Positions 1 to 8,851 of a stretch of 64,000 nt of DNA are shown here, in pieces (positions within the stretch are counted from its first letter, which is position 1; the number at the start of each line of letters is the position of its first letter). A program made the position numbers and the translations under genes. Origin of the DNA: Allosphingosinicella indica (GTDB lineage: Bacteria > Pseudomonadota > Alphaproteobacteria > Sphingomonadales > Sphingomonadaceae); NCBI RefSeq assembly GCF_900177405.1, contig NZ_LT840185.1:1851501-1915500 (forward strand), read 5' to 3'. The notes below the pieces were generated by a model that ran no database searches, was not told the DNA's origin, and saw only the letters and a list, made by a program, of their open reading frames with translations.

Positions 1-432
1 CAAGGCGATCGCGGTGCCGATCACCTCGGCGAGATCGCAGGCGACGATCGCCAGTTCGCACAGGATCCAGAGCATGAAGCCGACCGGGCGGCTGTAATGA
101 TCGCGGCACGCCTGCGCGAGATCGCGCCCGGTGACGATGCCGAGCTTGGCGGCGAGCGCCTGCAGCAGGATCGCCATGATGTTGGAGAGGAGGATGACCG
201 ACAGCAAAGTGTAGCCGAACGCCGATCCACCGGCGATGCTGGTCGCCCAATTGCCCGGATCCATATAGCCGACCGCGACGAGATAGCCGGGCCCGGCGAA
301 GGCGCCGAGCTTGGTCCAGAAGCGCGCGTCCTTGGGGATACTGACCGAGCGATATGATTCGGGAAGGCTCGGCCCCGCGCGGTCGATCCGCCAGCCGTTG
401 CGGCCCAGAACATCGTCGATCGGATCGCTCAT
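1..432 (-). CDS. mntH: Nramp-family Mn2+/H+ symporter MntH, N-terminal part (runs off the left edge)
   Basis: The first 144 codons of a divalent-metal transporter are visible; the rest lies beyond base 1. The start is the ATG at 430-432. Translation gives a soluble N-terminus and then the hallmark Nramp TM1 motif DPGN within [15 protein letters not shown], which ligands the metal. Further hydrophobic helices follow ([16 protein letters not shown] and a helix with [15 protein letters not shown]). Nramp proteins import Mn2+, and sometimes Fe2+, with protons across the inner membrane. The gene diverges from mntR with a palindrome between them, the classic arrangement for Mn-responsive repression. 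The identification is firm; whether Mn or Fe is preferred is inferred from the mntR neighbour. Confidence 0.93.
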   Translation of the reverse strand, partial: MSDPIDDVLGRNGWRIDRAGPSLPESYRSVSIPKDARFWTKLGAFAGPGYLVAVGYMDPGNWATSIAGGSAFGYTLLSVILLSNIMAILLQALAAKLGIVTGRDLAQACRDHYSRPVGFMLWILCELAIVACDLAEVIGTAIAL

Positions 433-453
433 GCGCGTCTTAAGCCTCGACGC

Positions 454-480
454 AACAAATTAGTCAAAGCTAAATTTGTT
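454..480. promoter_or_regulatory. Candidate MntR operator in the mntH-mntR divergent promoter
   Basis: The 77-bp gap between the divergent mntH and mntR starts holds an AT-rich interrupted palindrome: AACAAATTAG, spacer TCAAAG, then CTAAATTTGTT. It stands out in otherwise GC-rich DNA and resembles the dyads bound by DtxR/MntR regulators. Binding would let MntR control mntH and possibly itself. Operator function is inferred from position and symmetry only. Confidence 0.55.
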
Positions 481-509
481 CCTCACGGTGCGCCGTGTAA
501 GGAGGCGAA

Positions 510-929
510 ATGTCGCTGCCCGATGCCAAGGATCAGGTCCGCCGTTTCGAACGCGTGCGCGAGGCGCATCGCACCGAGATGCAGGAAGATTATGTCGAGC
601 TAATCGGCGATCTCATCGCCGCGACCGGCGAGGCGCGCGCGACTGACCTCGCTGAACGCTTCGGCGTCACCGCCGCCACCGTCACCAACACGCTGGCACG
701 GCTCAAGCGTGCGGGGCTTATCGAGACGCGGCCCTATCGCTCGATCTTCCTGACGAACGCGGGCGCGGAAATGGCGCGGACGGCGCGCGAACGGCACAAG
801 CTGGTGGTCCGCTTCCTCCTCGCGCTCGGCGTGTCGGAAGATACGGCCGAGATCGACGCCGAAGGACTGGAACACCACCTCAGCGAAGAAACGCTCGCAG
901 CGATGGAACGGTTCAGCGCCGGACGCTGA
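510..929 (+). CDS. mntR: Manganese-responsive transcriptional regulator MntR (DtxR family)
   Basis: This 139-aa protein has a winged-helix domain (about residues 25-80, including VTAATVTNTLARLKRAGLI). An all-helical metal-binding/dimerisation region follows, containing the DtxR-like E-G-L-E-H-H-L-S segment that supplies Mn ligands. It has no C-terminal SH3 domain, as is usual for MntR. A strong ribosome site (TAAGGAGG) lies 5 nt before the ATG. In this family the Mn-bound dimer represses Mn importers, which fits the divergent mntH. Confidence 0.9.
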   Translation: MSLPDAKDQVRRFERVREAHRTEMQEDYVELIGDLIAATGEARATDLAERFGVTAATVTNTLARLKRAGLIETRPYRSIFLTNAGAEMARTARERHKLVVRFLLALGVSEDTAEIDAEGLEHHLSEETLAAMERFSAGR

Positions 930-938
930 CCGCCGCTC

Positions 939-2315
939 TCATTTCGACAAATCGACCGCCAGCATGTGGATATGGTCGATCGCTTCGTAGAAGGCCTTCA
1001 CCGGCACGCGCTCGTTGAGGCCGTGCGCGAACATGTCGTCGGACTTCATGAAGATGCCGGACGTCGCGAACGTCGGGATGCCCGCGGCGCGATAGATGCG
1101 GCCGTCGGTGCCGCCCGATTCCAGATAGGGCGCGATCGGCACACCCTTGTGCTGGCTGTGGATCGCCTTGGCGATCGCGGCGTCGATCTGCGGTGTCGTC
1201 TCCGAGACCGGGCTCTCCACCGCCTCGCCCTTCAGCGTGACCTTCACCTTCGGATTGCCGATCACTTCGGAAAGCTTGGCGCGCACCTCCTCGCCGGTGG
1301 TGCCGGGGAAGATGCGGCAGTTGACGTTGGCGCTCGCCTTCTGCGGAAGCGCGTTGGGCGCATGGCCGCCGCTCAGCATCGTCGCGACGCACGTCGTGCC
1401 CAGCGTGCCGACGAAAGAGGGATCGGCCCGCAGCACCTCTGCGGCCGCCGCGTCCTGGGGGTTGGCCGAGAAACGCTTCAGCGCATCGCCCGTCGGCCCC
1501 GGCATCGCCTTGCCGACCGCGCCCAGATAGCGGACGGTCAGCGCATTGGACTGGACGGGGAAGCGGTGCGCGCCGATTTTCTCCAGCGCCGCCGCCAGAT
1601 CGTAGATCGCATTGTCTGACCGTGGACGCGAGCTGTGGCCGCCGGGGTTGGTGACCGTCACGTCATAATCCGCGTAGGTCTTCTCGGCGCCCTGGACGAG
1701 ATAGATGATCGGCTTGCCGTCGGGACCCAAGTCGCCGCCGCCGGCGTCGGTGTTGATCGCGAACTCGGCGTTCTTCACCCACGGATGCGCGGCGATCAGC
1801 TTGGTCGTGTCGAAGCGCGTCTCCTCATCGCCGACGAAGGCGAAGACGAGCGTCCGGCGCGGCTTGAAACCCTCCTTCTTGATCCGCTCCATCGTCGAGG
1901 CGAGCGCGACGACGCCGGCCTTGTTGTCGACCACGCCGCGTCCGAAGAAATAGCCGTTTTCCTCGACCAGCTTGAACGGGTCGCGCTCCCAATCCTCGGG
2001 GTTCGCATCGACGACATCCATGTGGGAGGAGAAGAGGATCGGCCGCGCCTTCGCGTCACTGCCGGGGATTCGCACGACCATGCCGGTCTCGCCGCCCGTC
2101 GGCAGCATCGCGATGTCGCCATCGGGCACGCCCGCCGCCTTGAAGCGTGCGGCGAGATAGTCGGCGACCTTCTGCGTCTCGGAACGGCCGAGCGCGGTGC
2201 GGATCGCGACCGTCTTTTCCAGCATCTCGCGCGCGTCGCGCTGATAGGGCGCCTGTTGCGCCGCCGCCGGAACCGCGAGCGCCGCCAGCGCCGCGCCGAT
2301 AAGCCATTTCCCCAT
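939..2315 (-). CDS. Secreted M20/M28-family metallopeptidase
   Basis: The 458-aa product begins with a Sec signal peptide (MGKWLIGAALAALAVPAAAQ, cleavage after AAAQ). It is therefore probably periplasmic. Zn-site motifs of the M20 clan are visible: SSHMDVVDA (first His/Asp), GRGVVDNKAG (bridging Asp) and GDEET (catalytic Glu). A dimerisation insert (NPGGHSSRP) and the late ESGGTDGR region carrying the final ligand follow. The start at 2315 is preceded by GGGAGG. It probably hydrolyses peptides or acylated amino acids; the substrate cannot be read from the sequence. The gene is convergent with mntR. Confidence 0.88.
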   Translation of the reverse strand: MGKWLIGAALAALAVPAAAQQAPYQRDAREMLEKTVAIRTALGRSETQKVADYLAARFKAAGVPDGDIAMLPTGGETGMVVRIPGSDAKARPILFSSHMDVVDANPEDWERDPFKLVEENGYFFGRGVVDNKAGVVALASTMERIKKEGFKPRRTLVFAFVGDEETRFDTTKLIAAHPWVKNAEFAINTDAGGGDLGPDGKPIIYLVQGAEKTYADYDVTVTNPGGHSSRPRSDNAIYDLAAALEKIGAHRFPVQSNALTVRYLGAVGKAMPGPTGDALKRFSANPQDAAAAEVLRADPSFVGTLGTTCVATMLSGGHAPNALPQKASANVNCRIFPGTTGEEVRAKLSEVIGNPKVKVTLKGEAVESPVSETTPQIDAAIAKAIHSQHKGVPIAPYLESGGTDGRIYRAAGIPTFATSGIFMKSDDMFAHGLNERVPVKAFYEAIDHIHMLAVDLSK

Positions 2316-2341
2316 TCGTGCCTCCCTGTTCGGCGCGGACG

Positions 2342-3298
2342 CTAGCCCTGAACCGGCGCCACCGAAAGCGGAATACGCGACGCGCGCCAGGTATCGATCG
2401 CAAAGGCGATGAGCCCCGTCCAGATGCAGGTGAAGGTGATGAGGTGCGCGTCGGTCAGCGGCTCGCCATAGACCAGTACCGCGAGCAGGAACTGGATGGT
2501 CGGCGCGATGAACTGGAGGAGCCCGATCGTCGCGTAAGGGAGGCGCTTGCCCGCCGCCGCGAACATCAGCAGCGGCGCGGCGGTGACCAGCCCGCTGACG
2601 ATCAGCAGCAAGTCGATATGCCCGGTCTGGCCGAAGCTGCCGGCTCCCGCGGCGCCGATCCAGAGGAGAAAACCGAGCGAGATGGGCGCCAGCAGCGCCG
2701 TTTCGCCGAGCAGGCCGGTGAGCGGATCGACCGGCGCCATCTTGCGCAGCAGCCCATAGGTGGCGAAGCTGAAGGCGAGGACGAGCGCGATCCACGGGAT
2801 CCCGCCCTGCGCGATCGCGAGCACCGCGACACCGACGGCGGCAAGGCCGACCGCGCCCGCCTGCACCCGCCGCAGCCGCTCGCGCAGGATCAGCACGCCC
2901 ATCGCGACATTGACCAGCGGGTTGATGAAATAGCCGAGGCTCGTTTCGAGCACGTGGTCCGAATTCACCGCCCAGATGTAGATCAGCCAGTTGACCGCGA
3001 TCAGCGTCGCGGTGATCGCCAGCACGCCCAGCACCTTCGGCGCCTTCAGCAGCGCGACGACCGGCTGCCACCGGCGCATCGCGGCGACCACGATGGTGAT
3101 GAGCGCCAGCGACCAGAGAATGCGGTGGGCGAGGATTTCCGGCGCGGGGACGGAGCCGAGCGCCTTCATGTAGACCGGCAGGAAACCCCAGGTGAGATAG
3201 GCGCCGACGCCGAGCGTCAGCCCGGTCCGTGCAGCATCGCGTTCGGCCGAGGGCGGCGGCGCGATCGGGGCAGGGGTGATGGCGGAATAAGCGGTCAC
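2342..3298 (-). CDS. rarD: RarD-type EamA/DMT-superfamily permease
   Basis: This 318-aa protein has about ten predicted membrane helices and RarD-family signatures: GVGAYLTWGFLPVYMKAL at the N-terminus, HRILWSL, and NWLIYIWAVN followed by LGYFINPL. RarD proteins belong to the drug/metabolite transporter superfamily and were named for chloramphenicol sensitivity; their substrates are mostly unknown. The GTG at 3298 is preferred because GAGGAG lies just upstream. An ATG at 3373 would add a charged, non-conserved extension. The gene sits 26 bp upstream of the M20 peptidase gene on the same strand. Confidence 0.85.
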   Translation of the reverse strand: MTAYSAITPAPIAPPPSAERDAARTGLTLGVGAYLTWGFLPVYMKALGSVPAPEILAHRILWSLALITIVVAAMRRWQPVVALLKAPKVLGVLAITATLIAVNWLIYIWAVNSDHVLETSLGYFINPLVNVAMGVLILRERLRRVQAGAVGLAAVGVAVLAIAQGGIPWIALVLAFSFATYGLLRKMAPVDPLTGLLGETALLAPISLGFLLWIGAAGAGSFGQTGHIDLLLIVSGLVTAAPLLMFAAAGKRLPYATIGLLQFIAPTIQFLLAVLVYGEPLTDAHLITFTCIWTGLIAFAIDTWRASRIPLSVAPVQG

Positions 3299-3359
3299 GA
3301 TGCGCTCCTCGGATCGGGAGCGAGATTTGGAACCGCGGCGCACGGGGCGCCACTCCCCA

Positions 3360-4256
3360 TTATTCCGGATCATCCGGGGAATTTCGCACCGGTCCTTCGA
3401 TCAGTCGCCGGTCCCGCTCGATGATCTCGACCAACATGTCCATCACGGCGCGCACCGCCGGGGAGCGGCGGACGTCCGACTGGACCACGAGCCAGAAATC
3501 GCGCGCCAGCAGCGGATCGCCCTCGGCGAGGCAGACGAGATCGGGGGCAAGTTCGAGGAGGTGCGCGGAGAGCACGCCGACGCCGACGCCCGCGCGTACC
3601 GCGCCGAGCAGCCCCGCGACGTCGTTGCCGCGCAGCGCGATCGGCCGACCGGCGGCGTAGCGCCGCAGCCATTGTTGGGGGCCGGCGTGGGCGAGGCTTT
3701 CGTCATGGCCGACGAAGCTCCACTCGGCGGGCGCAACGCGGCCGAGATAATCGGGATGGGCGAAAAGCGCATAAGCGAAATCGGGCATCCGCCGCATTAC
3801 CATCGACGCGCCCTCGGGACGGCCGAGCCGTAGGGCGATATCGGCCTCGCGCCGCGTGAGGTTTGCGATGCGTGCTTCGCCGACCACCTCCAGCTCGATC
3901 CCCGGATGCCGCTCGCGCAGCAGCCCCATCCGCGGCATCAGGAACAGCGACGCGAAGCCGGGCGGCGCGCTCAAGCGCACCGTCCCACCGATCGCGTCGC
4001 TCCGCCCGCGCGCGAAGCTGCTGAGGCCGTAGATTTCCTCCTCCAGCGGCCGCACGCGCTCCGCCATCGCGGTGCCGTCGTGGGTGAGCTTCCAGCCGCG
4101 CGGCAGCCGGTCGAACAGCCGAACGCCGAGCGAATGTTCGAGCGAGTCGACGTGGCGGGCGACGGTGGAATGATCGACCTTCATCGCCCGCGCCGCGGCG
4201 GAGAGGCTGCCGGTCCGCGCCAGCTCGGCAAAGAAGCGCAGGTCGTCCCAGTTCAT
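3360..4256 (-). CDS. LysR-family transcriptional regulator
   Basis: This is a 298-aa LysR regulator. Residues 1-60 form the winged helix-turn-helix (NWDDLRFFAELARTGSLSAA, then HSTVARHVDSLE). The rest is the periplasmic-binding-protein-like effector domain beginning at GGTVRLSAPPG. The gene starts 7 bp after the folP stop codon on the same strand, so it may be co-transcribed with folP. Neither the effector nor the target can be deduced. It belongs to the large subgroup whose first helix begins with a W-D-D/L-R motif. Confidence 0.9.
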   Translation of the reverse strand: MNWDDLRFFAELARTGSLSAAARAMKVDHSTVARHVDSLEHSLGVRLFDRLPRGWKLTHDGTAMAERVRPLEEEIYGLSSFARGRSDAIGGTVRLSAPPGFASLFLMPRMGLLRERHPGIELEVVGEARIANLTRREADIALRLGRPEGASMVMRRMPDFAYALFAHPDYLGRVAPAEWSFVGHDESLAHAGPQQWLRRYAAGRPIALRGNDVAGLLGAVRAGVGVGVLSAHLLELAPDLVCLAEGDPLLARDFWLVVQSDVRRSPAVRAVMDMLVEIIERDRRLIEGPVRNSPDDPE

Positions 4257-4263
4257 GTGCGGC

Positions 4264-5328
4264 TCAAGGGCGGCGCGGCGTTAGCGCGGCGTCGCGCAGG
4301 CCACGCCAGATCTTCAGCGCCTGCACCGTCTCGGGCACGTCGTGGACACGGAGGAGCTGCACGCCCTGTTCGACACCCTTCAGTGCCAGCGCCAGGGAGC
4401 CGGGCAGGCGTTCTTGCGGCGGTACTTCGCCAGCCAGCGCGCCGATCGTCCGCTTGCGGCTGGCGCCGAGCAGGATCGGGCAGCCGAGGCCGTGGAGCAG
4501 CGCGAGGCCGTTCATCAGATCGAGATTGTGCTGCACCGTCTTGCCGAAGCCGATGCCGGGATCGACGATGATCTTCGCCCGGTCGATCCCTGCGGCGACC
4601 GCAGCGTCGATCCGTGCTTTCAGCCGGTCGTAGACTTCGATCGCGACCGGCCGGTCGTAATGCGGCGCGTCCTGCATCGTATCGGGCGATCCCTGGTGGT
4701 GCATCAGCACGACCGGGCAGCCGGCGGCGGCGACAACCTGAGCGGCGCGCGGATCGAAGGTGAGCGCCGAGACATCGTTGACGATCGCCGCGCCCTTGGC
4801 CAGCGCCGCCTCCATCACCGCGGCCTTGCGCGTGTCGATCGAGATCGCGGTGCCGGCGGCGGCGAGCGGGGCGATCGCGGGGAGCACGCGCTCGATCTCG
4901 TCGCCCTCCCACATCGCGCGCGCGCCGGGCCGGGTGGATTCGCCCCCGACATCGATGATCGCGGCGCCCGCCGCCGCCATCGCATGTCCCGCCGCGGCCG
5001 GATCGTCGAGATGCACGCCGCCGTCGGAGAAGCTGTCCGGCGTCACGTTCAAGATGCCCATCACCTGTGGCTGATCGAGCCGCACGGTGCGCGCGCCGAG
5101 CGTCAGCGGCGGGCGCGGCGCGGTAATGTTCGCCCAGGCGGCGCGCGCCTCTTCACCCAACCGGTCGAGCATCGCGTCGATCGCCGAGACGGGCACCAGC
5201 TCGGCCCCGCCTTCGCCATCCAGCACCTCGACAGCGGAGAAGAAGCACAGTCCTCCCGCCAGCCGCGCGACCTTGCCGTCATGCCCGAACGGCGCGTCGA
5301 CGAAGGCGGTGGGGCGGAGGTAAGTCAT
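4264..5328 (-). CDS. folP: Dihydropteroate synthase
   Basis: The enzyme condenses p-aminobenzoate with dihydropterin pyrophosphate in cytosolic folate synthesis and is the sulfonamide target. The TIM-barrel motifs are intact: GILNVTPDSFSDGG at residues 91-104, DVGGESTRPGA at 126-136, DPGIGFGKT, and GASRK near 290. At 354 aa it is longer than the common 270-280 aa, because about 85 residues precede the first catalytic motif. Alphaproteobacterial enzymes often carry such an extension. It lies upstream of the lysR gene. Confidence 0.93.
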   Translation of the reverse strand: MTYLRPTAFVDAPFGHDGKVARLAGGLCFFSAVEVLDGEGGAELVPVSAIDAMLDRLGEEARAAWANITAPRPPLTLGARTVRLDQPQVMGILNVTPDSFSDGGVHLDDPAAAGHAMAAAGAAIIDVGGESTRPGARAMWEGDEIERVLPAIAPLAAAGTAISIDTRKAAVMEAALAKGAAIVNDVSALTFDPRAAQVVAAAGCPVVLMHHQGSPDTMQDAPHYDRPVAIEVYDRLKARIDAAVAAGIDRAKIIVDPGIGFGKTVQHNLDLMNGLALLHGLGCPILLGASRKRTIGALAGEVPPQERLPGSLALALKGVEQGVQLLRVHDVPETVQALKIWRGLRDAALTPRRP

Positions 5329-5446
5329 GCCCCGCGCATAGCGTTCCCCTCAATGGAAGTCGCGCGTTTTGGAGGCGGTCCAGGCTTGATAATCCCGGCA
5401 TCACGTTCAACAACGCGGCCGCTAGCAAAACACGAATTGGAATCTT

Positions 5447-6976
5447 ATGCTCGACCGCGCCGCATCGTCCATTGCCGTCAAAGCCGATGATCGCGATGCG
5501 GCCCTGAAGGCTTTAGGAATCTCCGAAGCATGTACCGCGCCGTCGGGGCTGGCTGTCCATTCACCCATCGACGGATCGCTGCTAGCAACCGTCGCGACCG
5601 ACACGCCCGCAAGCATCGATGCCAAGATCGCTCGGTCCGCTGCCGCCTTCGCGGAATGGCGCACGCTGCCCGCGCCGCGTCGCGGCGAATTCGTGCGCTT
5701 GCTCGGTGAGGCACTCCGCTCTGCGAAGGCAGATCTCGCGGCGCTGGTGACCCTGGAGGCGGGAAAGATCACCACTGAGGCGCTCGGCGAAGTCCAGGAG
5801 ATGATCGACATTTGCGATTTCGCGGTCGGCCTCTCGCGCCAGCTCCACGGGCTCACCATTCAATCCGAGCGGCCCGAGCACAAGATGGCAGAGGTCTGGC
5901 ACCCGATGGGGCCGGTCGGCGTCATCTCGGCGTTCAATTTCCCGGTCGCGGTCTGGGCGTGGAATGCGGCGCTGGCGCTGGTCTGCGGCGACAGCGTGAT
6001 CTGGAAGCCGTCGGAGAAGACGCCGCTCGTCGCGTTCGCCTGCGCGCGCCTCTTCGCCCAGGCCGCCGCGGCGTTCGGCGGCGTCCCCGATGGCTTGCTC
6101 GAAGTGCTGATCGGCGATCGGGCCGCGGGCGAGCAACTCGTCGCCGACCCACGCGTCCCCATCATCAGCGCCACCGGTAGCAGCGCGATGGGCCGCATCG
6201 TCGGCGCGCGCGTCGCCGATCGCTTCGGCCGTGCGATCCTAGAGCTCGGCGGCAACAATGCGATGATCGTCGCGCCCTCGGCGGACCTGTCGCTCGCCAT
6301 TCCCGCGATCCTGTTCGGCGCGGTCGGCACCTGCGGCCAGCGCTGCACCTCCACCCGCCGCCTGTTCGTCCACGGCGACATCTATGACGAGGTGATCGAC
6401 CGTCTCCACCGCAGCTACGCCACGCTCGCAATCGGTGATCCGCGGGAGGAGGGCACGCTCGTCGGCCCGCTGATCGATGGCGGTGCCTATCGCATCATGC
6501 AGTCGGTACTTGACGACGCGCGCGGTAAGGCGGTGCGCGTCGTTGGCGGCGAGCGGATGTACGGGGAGGTGGGCGAGGCCTTTTACGTCCGCCCGGCGAT
6601 CGTCGAGTTCGGCGACGACATCAGCAACGTCCAGGAAGAGACGTTCGCGCCGATCCTCTCCGTGTTCCGCTACACCGACCTCGCCGACGCGATCGCGCGC
6701 AACAATGCGGTGCCGCAGGGCCTGTCTTCGTCGATCTTCACCAACGACGTGCGCGAGGCGGAGCTGTTCACCGCGGCAGTGGGCAGCGATTGCGGCATCG
6801 CCAACGTCAATCTCGGCACCAGCGGCGCCGAGATCGGCGGCGCGTTCGGTGGCGAGAAAGCGACGGGCGGCGGCCGAGAATCCGGCTCCGACGCCTGGCG
6901 CGGCTACATGCGCCGCCAGACCCAGACGACCAACTATGGCGCCACGCTCCCGCTGGCGCAGGGCGTGAAGTTCTAA
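5447..6976 (+). CDS. amaB: ALDH7-family L-aminoadipate-semialdehyde dehydrogenase
   Basis: This 509-aa NAD(P)+-dependent aldehyde dehydrogenase has the catalytic Cys in GTCGQRCTSTRR and the general base Glu in LELGGNNAMI. The antiquitin/ALDH7 signature lies near the C-terminus (NLGTSGAEIGGAFGGEK, then GGGRESGSDAWRGYMRRQT). ALDH7 enzymes oxidise alpha-aminoadipic semialdehyde to aminoadipate in lysine catabolism. No lysine aminotransferase gene is visible nearby, so the pathway assignment rests on family membership. The gene stands alone on the plus strand, convergent with the downstream FABP-like gene. Confidence 0.88.
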   Translation: MLDRAASSIAVKADDRDAALKALGISEACTAPSGLAVHSPIDGSLLATVATDTPASIDAKIARSAAAFAEWRTLPAPRRGEFVRLLGEALRSAKADLAALVTLEAGKITTEALGEVQEMIDICDFAVGLSRQLHGLTIQSERPEHKMAEVWHPMGPVGVISAFNFPVAVWAWNAALALVCGDSVIWKPSEKTPLVAFACARLFAQAAAAFGGVPDGLLEVLIGDRAAGEQLVADPRVPIISATGSSAMGRIVGARVADRFGRAILELGGNNAMIVAPSADLSLAIPAILFGAVGTCGQRCTSTRRLFVHGDIYDEVIDRLHRSYATLAIGDPREEGTLVGPLIDGGAYRIMQSVLDDARGKAVRVVGGERMYGEVGEAFYVRPAIVEFGDDISNVQEETFAPILSVFRYTDLADAIARNNAVPQGLSSSIFTNDVREAELFTAAVGSDCGIANVNLGTSGAEIGGAFGGEKATGGGRESGSDAWRGYMRRQTQTTNYGATLPLAQGVKF

Positions 6977-6986
6977 ACGACCGGTC

Positions 6987-7661
6987 TCACGCAGACACGG
7001 CCGGCGACGCATTTTTCGCTTTGGCGTCGAGGATCAGCTTCAACGGATTGGGTTTTGCCGGGGCGATCCGGTGCAGCGTGTTGCAATCGTGATGCTCGAA
7101 GGGCTCGGCCTTCCCGCGCACCATAAGCATGGTCTTGATGTCGTAGGTCCAGCTGCCGTCCGCATTGTAGACGATATCGATGCCGTAGCTGTCGGTACGG
7201 AAGCCATATTCGAGGAACGCGGTGGAGCAGATTCCATATTGGGTCTCGCCGCGGCTGGCCGATACCGATATGCGCTTGTCGCCGGCCTTTCCCTGGCCCG
7301 ACGCCAGCGCGACCTGTCCGCGGGGGATCGCGAGCGTCTGGAGGATCAGTCCCGTCGCCGGCTCCCACAGCCAATAACCGACCTGATCGTGGAAGGTGAT
7401 GGCCTCTTCCGCGGTGGTGATATGGATATGGTAGCGCAGACCATAAAGGAGCTGCGGGCCGTTGGTCTGCGGGTCGATCGCATCGAACCTTATATGCTCG
7501 ATGAAGGTTCGCCGCTCCGGCCCTGCGGCCTTCGGGTTGAGGTCGACGCCCTTCTCCGCCCGCCATGTGCCCGCCAAGGGCGTCAGCGGGCCGAGGTTGG
7601 ACAACGTGTCGGGATCGACGTCGGTCGGCTCGGTGAAGATGTCCTGCGGGAACGGGTTCAT
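6987..7661 (-). CDS. FABP/nitrobindin-like heme-binding beta-barrel protein
   Basis: The 224-aa product matches the bacterial FABP-like heme-binding family (THAP4/nitrobindin-type barrel). It has an N-terminal LGPLTPLAGTWRAEKG strand, where nitrobindins carry GxWxG, and alternating strands rich in Tyr, His and Trp (YGLRYHIHI, DQVGYWLWEP). It probably acts in the cytosol. The ATG at 7661 is chosen because an upstream in-frame ATG at 7778 falls inside the prophage attachment repeat. That longer start exists only because of the insertion. The function in this organism is unknown. Confidence 0.7.
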   Translation of the reverse strand: MNPFPQDIFTEPTDVDPDTLSNLGPLTPLAGTWRAEKGVDLNPKAAGPERRTFIEHIRFDAIDPQTNGPQLLYGLRYHIHITTAEEAITFHDQVGYWLWEPATGLILQTLAIPRGQVALASGQGKAGDKRISVSASRGETQYGICSTAFLEYGFRTDSYGIDIVYNADGSWTYDIKTMLMVRGKAEPFEHHDCNTLHRIAPAKPNPLKLILDAKAKNASPAVSA

Positions 7662-7773
7662 TGGCGCACTCGCGGCAAGATCGGCTGGCAGCGAGGCTAA
7701 TCCCCTTTGCGCGGGCGATGCAATCACGCGGCTGCCGGCAGCGGCAGCAAGGGACCGGGCAGAAAGCCAGCAA

Positions 7774-7820
7774 TTCAAGCTGGTGACCCCTACGGGACTC
7801 GAACCCGTGTTTTCGCCGTG
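7774..7820. repeat. attL: 47-bp prophage attachment repeat with the 3' part of a tRNA-Glu
   Basis: This 47-bp stretch is identical to 48470-48516. It carries the 3' part of a minus-strand tRNA-Glu gene (T arm, acceptor strand, CCA) without the 5' half. Identity ends exactly at 7820. The integrase gene lies next to the other copy. This is the expected structure of a phage inserted into a tRNA 3' end. Confidence 0.92.
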
Positions 7821-8008
7821 GAATAGATTTTTGCTGCGAGATCAACGCCTGTTCCCACATTTGGCGCGCACAACCAGCCATGCAATTCCAATGCGTTAGT
7901 GGCCTCGTGGGAAAAATCTGGTCGTCGGGGCCTTGCAGATGTTCCGCTTTCGTTCGCATAATCAGGCATCCGGACGGCGCGACGCGATTCGCATCCCAGG
8001 AGACCGAT

Positions 8009-8203
8009 ATGCACCACGATCCGACGCTGCGGGCGGCTGCCCGCGCCATTTACGATGCCTGCTATCCCACAGATGATTTTGCGCCGCTCGCGTTCGACGA
8101 TGCCGAGAAGGGCGCGACGATCCATTATCGACAAGCCGTCGATGCCGCTCAGAATGCCAAAGCGATCCTCACGTCGCCGATCCAACCCGAGCTGTTCGTC
8201 TGA
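8009..8203 (+). CDS. Small hypothetical phage protein (64 aa)
   Basis: A short acidic protein starts MHHDPTLRAAARAIYD after a good ribosome site (CAGGAGA). Its stop overlaps the next start in TGATG, suggesting a translationally coupled plus-strand operon at the left prophage end. No known domain was recognised. Confidence 0.55.
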   Translation: MHHDPTLRAAARAIYDACYPTDDFAPLAFDDAEKGATIHYRQAVDAAQNAKAILTSPIQPELFV

Positions 8204-8499
8204 TGCGGCGCAAGGGCGAGAGACTTCGACCGATTCTACTCGACACCTACGGTCCGGAGCATGGGGTGGCGAGGGCGATCCGAGACGGCGATCGCTGGTT
8301 CGGAGCATGGCAGCGACAGAAAGCCACGCCTTATGCAATGCTGGCGAAGCGCACCGGCATACCGTTGGCACGGATCAGCGCTCTCGACGCCGGCGACCGG
8401 ATTTCCAGGGCTGAGCTCGACGCACTTGCCATCGCCTGGAGCGTGAGCACGGGCGATCTGATCGCTTCGATCGGAGAGTCGACGCAGATCGTCGATTGA
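8203..8499 (+). CDS. Hypothetical protein with a HTH-like C-terminal half
   Basis: This 98-aa protein overlaps the preceding gene by TGATG. Residues 45-95 (MLAKRTGIPLARISALDAG, then SRAELDALAIAW) have the spacing of a Cro/XRE-like helix-turn-helix. A DNA-binding role is plausible but not proved. It lies in the accessory region between attL and the SRAP gene. Confidence 0.5.
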   Translation: MRRKGERLRPILLDTYGPEHGVARAIRDGDRWFGAWQRQKATPYAMLAKRTGIPLARISALDAGDRISRAELDALAIAWSVSTGDLIASIGESTQIVD

Positions 8500-8500
8500 C

Positions 8501-8836
8501 GTGTCTGGCGACGACGAACGAGATCACGTTAATCGAAAGCTCACCAGTCTCGAGCATTGTGCGCTTTATCGCCGGACGATCCGAGCCGACTGCCCGCGAT
8601 GCGGTCACGCTCACGGGTATGACGCCGTCCCGCTATGGTGGTTGTTCGAGAAGAAGCGGTGGGATGATCGATTAACGATGGTCGCAAGGCGGCTGTTTTG
8701 CGCGCGCTGTCGAAAGCAGGACGGGAAGAAGATACGGCCGCGGCTGACGATCACCCGCGAGAGGCCCGATCCCGCGCAACCTCCCTATCCCGACAAGACG
8801 ATTTGGCGTCGCCTCGTTTCGCGCTATCGATCCTGA
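8501..8836 (+). CDS. Hypothetical zinc-ribbon protein
   Basis: A 111-aa basic protein starts with GTG one base after the previous stop codon. Two Cys pairs (CPRCGH near residue 31 and CARCRK near 67) suggest one zinc ribbon. Its function is unknown. It belongs to the same short plus-strand operon. Confidence 0.5.
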   Translation: MSGDDERDHVNRKLTSLEHCALYRRTIRADCPRCGHAHGYDAVPLWWLFEKKRWDDRLTMVARRLFCARCRKQDGKKIRPRLTITRERPDPAQPPYPDKTIWRRLVSRYRS

Positions 8837-8851
8837 CGAAGGGAGCGTCTG

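Noticed and set aside
939-3353. One long minus-strand frame of about 800 codons covering both the peptidase and the permease region
   Set aside because: Only its 3' part is the M20 peptidase, which has a signal peptide and ribosome site at 2315. The 5' part is an out-of-frame Arg/Ala-rich reading of the RarD gene.
6987-7778. FABP-like gene starting at 7778
   Set aside because: That ATG lies inside the attL repeat and exists only after prophage insertion. The ATG at 7661 keeps the conserved core.
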